IMG/VR virus record: IMGVR_UViG_3300042559_000319
Span: 1-40,792 of that record
DNA from: a virus
DNA: 40,792 nucleotides
Direction: 5' to 3' (one strand)
The translations under genes were made by a program, and so were the position numbers. Shown one piece after another: positions 36,358 to 40,792 of the stretch (position 1 is the first letter of the stretch; every line of letters begins with the position of its first letter). The notes beneath the pieces are model-generated. The model worked only from the letters and a program-made list of their open reading frames with translations. It searched no databases and was not told the origin of the DNA.

Positions 36358-36631
36358 TGGATGACTCCTCGTGGGTTTCGATAACTAGTTGGTAAACGAT
36401 GGACTGGTGGAGATCGTTCTTGATCCCGTACCAACCTGTACTCCGTGGGTCTTCTTCCCAGTCAAGACTGTAAGGGGACCTCTGTAGGAGACCAATGAGT
36501 GATCTCCTAGTACTTTCAGCAAAGGCTCTAAAATCCGGCTTCGTACAGTCCCCTGTGGGTTTGTAGTCTCGGTAGAGCCTTACTTTGTAACGATTAGTGT
36601 CAGGCGGTAATTTTAGTTGTAGTTGGTCCAT
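36350..36631 (-). CDS. Small uncharacterised protein
   Basis: The 93-residue protein has a basic N-terminal half (LPPDTNRYKVRLYRDYKPTG) and a Trp/Tyr-bearing centre (YSLDWEEDPRSTGWYGIKND), ending in an acidic tail. It is the first gene of a small operon: a promoter-like pair lies directly upstream, with TATACT only eight bases before ATG 36631. No ribosome-binding site is seen, which fits a leaderless or near-leaderless mRNA. No family recognised. Confidence 0.65.
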   Translation of the reverse strand: MDQLQLKLPPDTNRYKVRLYRDYKPTGDCTKPDFRAFAESTRRSLIGLLQRSPYSLDWEEDPRSTGWYGIKNDLHQSIVYQLVIETHEESSNE

Positions 36632-36639
36632 GCCCGCAG

Positions 36640-36667
36640 AGTATACGGATCATTTCGCACTAGTCAA
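36640..36667 (-). promoter_or_regulatory. Strong consensus-like promoter
   Basis: TTGACT (36667-36662) and TATACT (36645-36640) are separated by 16 bases on the minus strand. The -35 box overlaps the stop codon of the upstream gene. TATACT ends eight bases before ATG 36631. Confidence 0.72.
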
Positions 36668-36903
36668 GTATTCCGACTACTAAGTTCCTGACAACCAAGA
36701 GATGCCGTCTCAAGACTGACGCTCATCCAATTCAGAATGGCTCCTCGGACGGATTCATCTCCTTGTCGGTATTGCGTGAGGGTGTACTGCGCTTCCATGA
36801 GATTGCTCTCAATGAGAAGGTACACATCCTCTGACGGCATACCTTTTAACTTTGTTGGTTCAATCGCAGTCGGCTCAGTTACCTTGCGCTTTAGTAAACC
36901 CAC
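36664..36903 (-). CDS. Small uncharacterised helical protein
   Basis: The 79-residue protein starts at GTG 36903 with GGAG eight bases upstream, overlapping the end of the preceding gene by 13 bases. It is mostly helical (EDVYLLIESNLMEAQYTLTQ, then ESVRGAILNWMSVSLETASL), in a form common to short phage proteins. The stop overlaps the -35 box of the next promoter. Function is unknown. Confidence 0.62.
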   Translation of the reverse strand: MGLLKRKVTEPTAIEPTKLKGMPSEDVYLLIESNLMEAQYTLTQYRQGDESVRGAILNWMSVSLETASLGCQELSSRNT

Positions 36904-37133
36904 TTGCCAATCTCCTCAGGTGTCTTTTCCACCTCATGGATGATCGGCTTCTTGCTCTTACGACAGAAGCCTAGGTGGACGGCTCGGGAACCTACACGGA
37001 ACCGGAGAGCATGTCCAACTCGGAATGGTGGTGCCGTTTCAGCCATCCATGCTGTGTCGATGACCTTACCTTCGGCTCCATACTCTTTGGCCCAATACAG
37101 AGGACCCTTACCTTTGATATGTACTTGTGCCAC
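36891..37133 (-). CDS. Small basic protein, uncharacterised
   Basis: The 80-residue protein starts at GTG 37133 behind AAGGA. It is basic and beta-rich: PLYWAKEYGAEGKVIDTAWM, PPFRVGHALRFRVGSRAVHLG, then a Lys-rich end. No Cys-based or other known motif is clear. It overlaps the start of the next gene and is part of the same small-gene operon. Confidence 0.62.
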   Translation of the reverse strand: MAQVHIKGKGPLYWAKEYGAEGKVIDTAWMAETAPPFRVGHALRFRVGSRAVHLGFCRKSKKPIIHEVEKTPEEIGKWVY

Positions 37134-37141
37134 GATGTTCC

Positions 37142-37561
37142 TTACCTGATGTCCCAGCCTTCAGTTTCAAGGCCTGAACGATAGTCAATAGTAGGCTTCT
37201 TGCCTTCTTTTTTATCTTTAGCCGTCTGAGTTCTAGATACTAGACCACGACGACTAGTATTTGATGGTTCGACAACTTCGTCAACTGTCATTAAATCATA
37301 TGAGAACTCATTGAAAGGGTTATTGATACGCCTTCCCTTAGAAGTTGAACGGGCGAACTGGACGTACTGAGAGTAAGGAATATCTTCGTAAATACCGTAG
37401 ATGTATCCCCAGTTCTTCTGATTCTTCCACTGAACTTGAACTGCGTTATTGGCAAAGTCGTATCGATATCTACTTACTCGGGTAGAGGAAGGAGCCGAAG
37501 TCCAAGGGGACAAATCCCACTCGTCACCCCAATCATCAGGGCGATCATAAACTCTTGGCAC
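37142..37561 (-). CDS. KTSC-like domain protein
   Basis: The 139-residue protein starts at GTG 37561, four bases after AGGAGG. Residues about 30-85 follow the KTSC pattern: a strand SRYRYDFANNAVQVQWKN, then WGYIYGIYEDIPYSQYVQFA, then STSKGRRINN. KTSC domains are named for a conserved Lys-Thr-Ser-Cys set near the strand ends; here the 'SKGR-x-x-N' end is present and the rest is degenerate. KTSC domains are thought to bind RNA or single-stranded nucleic acid, but their role is not settled. The C-terminal tail is basic. Confidence 0.6.
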   Translation of the reverse strand: MPRVYDRPDDWGDEWDLSPWTSAPSSTRVSRYRYDFANNAVQVQWKNQKNWGYIYGIYEDIPYSQYVQFARSTSKGRRINNPFNEFSYDLMTVDEVVEPSNTSRRGLVSRTQTAKDKKEGKKPTIDYRSGLETEGWDIR

Positions 37562-37595
37562 GACTCCTCCTCTTCCCTAGTAAGTATTACCTATT

Positions 37596-38153
37596 CTACA
37601 ACCAATTAAATTTCCTGCTACAACCCGGCCAAGCCTTCCAGCCGGATGAAGCAAGTACTCGCTCAGCAACCACAATCTGTTGCTCTCGGCTTGCCTCCCA
37701 TGGGTGTGGAGCAAACTCTCCTCCACCGAAAGACAGCCACGTTGAGTACGAGCGTTGGTGCATGAACTGGAGTCCGCCACCAAACCCGTTTCCGGTGTTG
37801 GTAGCCCAGTTTCCTCCAGCCTCACACTGAGCCAATCTATCCCAGCGACTACCGTCACCCGGATCATAATTCGGCTCAACAGCGGGAGCGCTGTCTACTC
37901 GTTGTGCTTTTTGTGCTTGCTGAGCCTTTTCGGACTCAACACGGTTTGCTTCTGCCAAGAAGGAACTCAGTTCTGCGATCGCAACGTCAATGACGTATTG
38001 ATCGGAGGGTAGTGGAGGCTGCTCCACCGCTGGGGCTTCTTCGGCAACAATAGTTACCGTTGTAGCGGAACCGTCAGCAAGAGCGACGGTTCCGGCTGTG
38101 ACTGTTAAGAATGAGATAACTCCCAGTCCTAGCAGTTTCTTTCCGTTTGTCAT
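37596..38153 (-). CDS. Secreted Rpf-like muralytic protein
   Basis: ATG 38153 is preferred over an upstream in-frame start (38180) because AAGGAA lies just before it and the product then begins with a signal peptide ([22 protein letters not shown]). The 185-residue protein has a Pro/Ala/Gln-rich linker, then an Rpf domain at residues 103-182: [20 protein letters not shown] with Glu111 as the likely catalytic residue, and C110/C178 placed for the family disulfide. Rpf proteins cleave peptidoglycan and wake dormant actinobacteria. It may help in lysis, in wall remodelling or in resuscitation of the host. Confidence 0.88.
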   Translation of the reverse strand: MTNGKKLLGLGVISFLTVTAGTVALADGSATTVTIVAEEAPAVEQPPLPSDQYVIDVAIAELSSFLAEANRVESEKAQQAQKAQRVDSAPAVEPNYDPGDGSRWDRLAQCEAGGNWATNTGNGFGGGLQFMHQRSYSTWLSFGGGEFAPHPWEASREQQIVVAERVLASSGWKAWPGCSRKFNWL

Positions 38154-38171
38154 GTGTTCCTTTCCCGAAAG

Positions 38172-38204
38172 CCCGATCAAAAACCCTTGTAGTTTTTGAA
38201 CGGG
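38172..38204 (-). promoter_or_regulatory. Structured 5' leader hairpin of the Rpf-like gene
   Basis: Arms TCAAAAAC (38177-38184) and GTTTTTGA (38192-38199) pair perfectly around a seven-base loop and are extended by CCCG/CGGG (38172-38175, 38201-38204) across one mismatch. Between it and the start, CTTT/AAAG could pair over the ribosome-binding site. A second short hairpin, CCGC/GCGG, lies at 38224-38238. The leader may control translation. Confidence 0.6.
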
Positions 38205-38245
38205 TGGTCCTTCGTATTGGTTTCCGCAGACAAAGCGGTCTTACT

Positions 38246-38274
38246 ACTGTAACCTGCTATTCATCTTACTGCAA
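38246..38274 (-). promoter_or_regulatory. Possible promoter of the Rpf-like gene
   Basis: On the minus strand, TTGCAG (38274-38269) and TACAGT (38251-38246) are 17 bases apart. The TANNNT -10 box fits actinobacterial promoters; the -35 box is weak. The start would leave a leader of about 85 bases carrying the hairpins described at 38172-38238. Confidence 0.45.
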
Positions 38275-38294
38275 ATAAAACATATCGCACTTTA

Positions 38295-38337
38295 CTAATC
38301 GTTAGGATTACCAAGGCTTAGCGATTAGGTGTAGAGT
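38295..38337 (+). promoter_or_regulatory. Operator-like inverted repeat and -10 box of the 109-residue gene
   Basis: CTAATCGTTA (38295-38304) and TAGCGATTAG (38319-38328) form an inverted repeat with 9 of 10 positions matching. TAGAGT (38332-38337) follows and ends six bases before ATG 38344. There is no clear -35 box, so an activator or other factor may act at the repeat. Confidence 0.45.
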
Positions 38338-38343
38338 AGGTAC

Positions 38344-38673
38344 ATGATTGAATCAAATGACTGGGACCACGATCATTCAAACTGCGATCACGATGACGTT
38401 GATGACATTATGGTCATCGCCATTGCGGCAGATACTGAGACGTGGCTTCCTCATCTAGTACTCGGTGTTCCGGTCGATGAGGAAGAATCAATCGGTGGAA
38501 TGGTACCGGTTACTCTTACTCCTGAAGAGGCTTATCAGGTAGGGGCATACCTCATTCAAGCCGCCTCAACGGTGTCGTCGTTCTACAACGAACTTCTTGA
38601 TAAGAGCATCGAAGAGCGCAAAGAGATCATCTCGCTAGAGAGTCACTTCTTGGATTCTTCGTACCCTCTTTGA
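38344..38673 (+). CDS. Small acidic protein, uncharacterised
   Basis: The 109-residue plus-strand protein has a highly acidic, His-rich N-terminus (DHDHSNCDHDDVDD), a strand-rich centre (MVIAIAADTETWLPHLVLGV) and a C-terminal helix (PEEAYQVGAYLIQAASTVSS). The N-terminus could bind metal. No ribosome-binding site is seen, but TAGAGT ends six bases before the ATG, which suggests leaderless translation. The gene ends convergent with, and 31 bases inside, the gene at 38643-38891. No family recognised. Confidence 0.65.
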   Translation: MIESNDWDHDHSNCDHDDVDDIMVIAIAADTETWLPHLVLGVPVDEEESIGGMVPVTLTPEEAYQVGAYLIQAASTVSSFYNELLDKSIEERKEIISLESHFLDSSYPL

Positions 38674-38891
38674 GCGCCTAATCCTGCTACAGCGTCAATC
38701 ACATAGGGCGCTGCAACAAAGGTTGCTTTATCGAAGAACGTGGTGTCCTCACCTGACATTGTTTGTACTGCAACGTAAGTGAGAATTGCCTCGTTTACCG
38801 GGGTAAGTTTTGCTTTACGGGTAGTACTTTCCTGACGCTTTGACACCGTTGGCGTGATCAGGTCGCTGATGAACTTCCCAAATTTATTCAT
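38643..38891 (-). CDS. Small protein, uncharacterised (leaderless start)
   Basis: ATG 38891 is chosen because a consensus promoter (TTGACA-17-TACGCT) ends six bases before it. Longer starts up to 39098 would cover that promoter and the divergent gene. The 82-residue product has a basic middle (VSKRQESTTRKAKLTP) and a C-terminal hydrophobic stretch (FFDKATFVAAPYVIDAVAGL) that could be a membrane or helical segment. No family recognised. It overlaps the end of the convergent plus-strand gene. Confidence 0.6.
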   Translation of the reverse strand: MNKFGKFISDLITPTVSKRQESTTRKAKLTPVNEAILTYVAVQTMSGEDTTFFDKATFVAAPYVIDAVAGLGAQRGYEESKK

Positions 38892-38894
38892 GTT

Positions 38895-38926
38895 GTTAGC
38901 GTATGTGCTAACGGAAAGCATGTCAA
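38895..38926 (-). promoter_or_regulatory. Consensus promoter overlapped by a palindromic operator
   Basis: TTGACA (38926-38921) and TACGCT (38903-38898) are 17 bases apart, and the ATG of the gene begins six bases further. GTTAGC-N6-GCTAAC (38895-38912) is a perfect palindrome that covers the -10 box. A bound repressor there would block transcription. Confidence 0.7.
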
Positions 38927-38958
38927 GTCTTTTGTTCCATATTCCCATCACCGCTTGT

Positions 38959-38964
38959 GATAAT
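38959..38964 (+). promoter_or_regulatory. Extended -10 box of the 72-residue gene
   Basis: TGTGATAAT holds an extended -10 (TGN before GATAAT, 38959-38964), ending eight bases before ATG 38973. No ribosome-binding site is visible and no -35 box is clear. Confidence 0.5.
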
Positions 38965-38972
38965 CTTGATGC

Positions 38973-39191
38973 ATGGGAAAGAAGGCCATAGCCTTCCAAG
39001 TGAAGGAAACGACAGTAACTGGACTTGAACTTGCCTGCGGTAAGTGTCCAGTCGTTCTTCAACTGACCCATGATTCTAACTACCCCCTTCCTAAGCACAG
39101 ATGCAATGGCGACATCAGAGATTTTGACATCGTCATGGAATTAGATAGTTTGATTACCCGACAAAGCCGTATAGATAAATACTGGCGCTAA
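38973..39191 (+). CDS. Small protein with Cys pair, uncharacterised
   Basis: The 72-residue plus-strand protein has a short CGKCPVVLQLTHDSNYPL stretch and a later KHRC, which together could form a C-x-x-C...H-x-C metal site, followed by an acidic helix (FDIVMELDSLI). It is divergent from the gene at 38643-38891, with an 82-base promoter region between, and directly precedes the endolysin gene. Function is unknown. Confidence 0.62.
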   Translation: MGKKAIAFQVKETTVTGLELACGKCPVVLQLTHDSNYPLPKHRCNGDIRDFDIVMELDSLITRQSRIDKYWR

Positions 39192-39204
39192 ACATAGGAG
39201 AGAT

Positions 39205-40263
39205 ATGGGTTATTACCTTCTCGACAACCCTCCGGCTTCACCACAGTTTTACCCATCTCGTAATAACGGACTGAGTGGTGGTGTTGTTATTCACACAACT
39301 GAAGGTTCCGGTGGAGACACCGCTGCCGAAAATACCGCATCGTTTATTTCCCGTAGGCGAGATCCGGGCAGTTACCACATGATCGTTGATACGGATTCGT
39401 CTGTTGCCATGCTGCCCGATGACTATGTGGCCTTCGGAGTGGCTGTCTCGGGATTCAATAGCCGTTGCTGGATGATTGCTATCGCAGCACGCTCATCGGA
39501 CCTTGACCCCAATAGCCCATACACTCAGACTGAGATCGACCGAATGGGCGCTGAAATCGCCGCCTTTTGGAAACGTAATGGCATCAACATTGCTGAAGCA
39601 TCACAGTTCATTGGTGATGGTGTAAAGGACCGACCCGGACTCGCACATCATGGCGACGTTCAGCCAGCAGATCGTTCAGACGCTTGGAGCCGTCGTGAAG
39701 ACCGGTGGATCTTCGACTCGCTACTTCTTCAGGCCATCGAACGTCATGCCGGTGTTGCCCCTGTAGTGCCTCCTACGCCCACTCAGCCGGTCCCTGTGGC
39801 CCCTGAAACTATGTGGCGTGTTGGTTCTACCGGTGACAAGGTCCGATCGATCCAAGGTATCGTAGGCGTTGCTCAAGACGGAATCTTCGGTCCTCAAACC
39901 GAACGAGCCGTTATTCAATGGCAAAAGAACTTAAAGATCACCCCCGATGGCATTTGGGGACCAGCGACCGAACAGGCGACACACGACCTGTTTGTGTTCC
40001 TAAACAACCTTCCCGCCGTCGCTCCTAGTAACCCATTCTTTGATGCCTTGAACGATGCTCGTAATCAGGTGCTTCGTCAGGGATCAAGCGGTGGCGCTGT
40101 GAAGATTGCACAGTTGGCGCTTAACGGCAAGGGATACCGGCTTGTCGGTGACGGCATCTTCGGTCCAGCAACTGATAGTGCCGTTCGTCGTTTCCAATCA
40201 TCCCGGGGACTTCAGGCTGACGGTATCGTCGGACCTCAGACGTGGGAAGCCCTTCTGTCCTAA
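39205..40263 (+). CDS. Endolysin: amidase domain plus two peptidoglycan-binding repeats
   Basis: The 352-residue protein has an Amidase_2-like N-terminus: His30 in VVIHTTEG, SYHMIVD at 57-62, and His149 with Asp159 in HHGDVQPADRSDAW. These positions match the zinc ligands and catalytic residues of N-acetylmuramoyl-L-alanine amidases, which cut the bond between MurNAc and the stem peptide. Two peptidoglycan-binding units follow: residues about 206-262 (AQDGIFGPQTERAVIQWQ) and 292-350 (VGDGIFGPATDSAVRRFQ), joined by Pro-rich linkers. A strong AGGAGAG site precedes ATG 39205. It probably lyses the host late in infection. Confidence 0.92.
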   Translation: MGYYLLDNPPASPQFYPSRNNGLSGGVVIHTTEGSGGDTAAENTASFISRRRDPGSYHMIVDTDSSVAMLPDDYVAFGVAVSGFNSRCWMIAIAARSSDLDPNSPYTQTEIDRMGAEIAAFWKRNGINIAEASQFIGDGVKDRPGLAHHGDVQPADRSDAWSRREDRWIFDSLLLQAIERHAGVAPVVPPTPTQPVPVAPETMWRVGSTGDKVRSIQGIVGVAQDGIFGPQTERAVIQWQKNLKITPDGIWGPATEQATHDLFVFLNNLPAVAPSNPFFDALNDARNQVLRQGSSGGAVKIAQLALNGKGYRLVGDGIFGPATDSAVRRFQSSRGLQADGIVGPQTWEALLS

Positions 40264-40436
40264 ATAAGTTTCAGGTTGATAATTGATTCAACCGGAATCT
40301 CAATAGCAACAAAGCCGCTGCTGGAATACTCGGTAACGAGTTGAAGGCAGCGGTTTTTTGCTTCTGTAAGCCAACCAATGCTGTGGGTTGGATCACCGTT
40401 ATTATCCCAAAGAACCTCTACGGCTACATCGTGCAT
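40260..40436 (-). CDS. Small uncharacterised protein
   Basis: The 58-residue frame starts at ATG 40436, overlapping the TAA of the phosphoesterase-like gene (TAATG), so it would be translationally coupled. The product runs HDVAVEVLWDNNGDPTHSIG, then a helix WLTEAKNRCLQLVTEYSS and a final strand FVAIEIPVESIINLKLI. Its end overlaps the convergent endolysin stop by four bases. The endolysin terminator lies inside it on the opposite strand. Its coding role is likely but not proven. Confidence 0.55.
   Translation of the reverse strand: MHDVAVEVLWDNNGDPTHSIGWLTEAKNRCLQLVTEYSSSGFVAIEIPVESIINLKLI
40315..40359 (+). terminator. Endolysin intrinsic terminator with nested GNRA-type hairpin
   Basis: CCGCTGC (40315-40321) and GCAGCGG (40347-40353) pair, extended by G-T/A-T pairs, and are followed by TTTTTT (40354-40359). 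Within the loop ACTCG-GTAA-CGAGT (40328-40341) forms a second hairpin. It lies 51 bases after the endolysin stop and serves the plus strand. Confidence 0.85.
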
Positions 40437-40792
40437 TAGAACTTCCTAGCCGTGTACTTCTCTAGTGATACGCCTTCATACTTACGACATAGGTACGCCA
40501 TGGATACGAACATAGGGTCATAGGCACCATTCTCAACTTCATGGCACACAATCAGTCCACGCCAGTGGGCGTTTCCTTGGTATCCCTTATAATCTTCATC
40601 GTGCATATAAAAAGCCCCAGCGATGAGTCCACAATGCTGGTCACCATTCGCTAGGAAGCGAGTGCTGTAATCAAGCGTCTGCTGGTGACCCATGGTGAAG
40701 GAATGACCGATGGTCTTGAGACGGGTAGATGCCACACCGCCTATAGGCTTCCCTGACATAGGATTAGCCCAATAGTGGGCATAATGTACCCC
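40436..40792 (-). CDS. Metallophosphoesterase-like protein, C-terminal part
   Basis: The frame is open to the right edge; the ATG at 40759 is internal, because eleven more in-frame codons precede it (GVHYAHYWANP, then MSGKPIGGVAS). The visible 118 residues include IGHSFTMGHQQTLDYS, GLIAGAFYMHDEDYKG and a final EVENGAYDPMFVSMAYLCRKY. The 'GH-x-H/Q' motif followed by a 'NAG(C/A)F' strand and 'WxxGLVVxHEV' resembles the C-terminal half of calcineurin-like phosphoesterases in phages. The metal-binding N-terminal half is outside the window. Confidence 0.7.
   Translation of the reverse strand, partial: GVHYAHYWANPMSGKPIGGVASTRLKTIGHSFTMGHQQTLDYSTRFLANGDQHCGLIAGAFYMHDEDYKGYQGNAHWRGLIVCHEVENGAYDPMFVSMAYLCRKYEGVSLEKYTARKF

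Noticed and set aside
37555-37830. Plus-strand frame across the Rpf-like gene
   Set aside because: It is antisense to a well-supported Rpf domain and has no ribosome-binding site.
38154-38180. Upstream start of the Rpf-like protein at 38180
   Set aside because: It adds nine residues before the signal peptide, has no ribosome-binding site and would lie within the leader hairpin. ATG 38153 has AAGGAA upstream.
38154-38260. A known c-di-AMP (ydaO-type) riboswitch upstream of the Rpf-like gene
   Set aside because: Such elements control some actinobacterial rpf genes, but the leader here is too short and its conserved core is not visible. Only a simple hairpin leader is supported.
38892-39098. 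Longer N-terminal extension of the 82-residue minus-strand gene up to 39098
   Set aside because: It would cover a consensus promoter and the divergent gene's start. The ATG at 38891 is placed exactly downstream of the -10 box.

Overview
This window is the late (virion and lysis) region of a contractile-tailed double-stranded DNA phage (myovirus morphotype). A tail sheath, tail tube, tape measure, gp25-like wedge, J-like wedge and gpD-like hub are all recognisable. The host is probably an actinobacterium. Evidence for this is a secreted resuscitation-promoting-factor (Rpf) type muralytic domain, an actinophage-like scaffold, TANNNT -10 boxes and several genes that look leaderless. The base composition is moderate rather than strongly GC-rich. 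The host call is inference.

Nearly all genes lie on the minus strand, so they read from right to left. At 35.8-38.2 kb there are small accessory genes, a KTSC-like protein and the Rpf-like protein. Two strong hairpins (35.72-35.81 kb) separate these from the packaging/head block: terminase large subunit, four uncharacterised proteins, portal, scaffold and an N4-gp56-like major capsid protein (34.1-27.5 kb). Next comes an unusually large display/fibre block (27.4-14.5 kb). It holds a beta-propeller nested in a PKD-like domain, a His-rich collar-domain fibre, a 1208-residue collagen-like fibre, a 2-oxoglutarate/Fe(II) oxygenase, small proteins, connector-like proteins, a shaft-like fibre and an FN3/discoidin-like protein. 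The tail block (14.4 kb to the left edge) holds neck proteins, sheath, tube, a tail-assembly chaperone with a probable +1 frameshift extension, a tape measure with an M15 peptidase domain, two paralogous baseplate proteins carrying different cell-wall hydrolases, a LysM/gp53-like protein, hub, gp25-like wedge, J-like wedge and the start of another protein.

On the right, a small divergent region (38.3-39.2 kb) holds compact promoters and operator-like palindromes. It is followed on the plus strand by the endolysin (amidase plus two peptidoglycan-binding repeats), whose intrinsic terminator lies inside a convergent minus-strand gene. The window ends inside a metallophosphoesterase-like gene.

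The most notable items are: the +1-shifted chaperone extension; a repeated promoter layout in which a -10 box lies 6-8 nt before the start codon; the collagen fibre beside a prolyl-hydroxylase-like enzyme; a propeller inserted in a PKD-like fold next to the capsid gene; the duplicated baseplate protein with two different hydrolase domains; and the secreted Rpf protein behind a structured leader. No tRNA, CRISPR array, integrase or insertion sequence was seen. No stretch longer than 300 bases lacks a gene.
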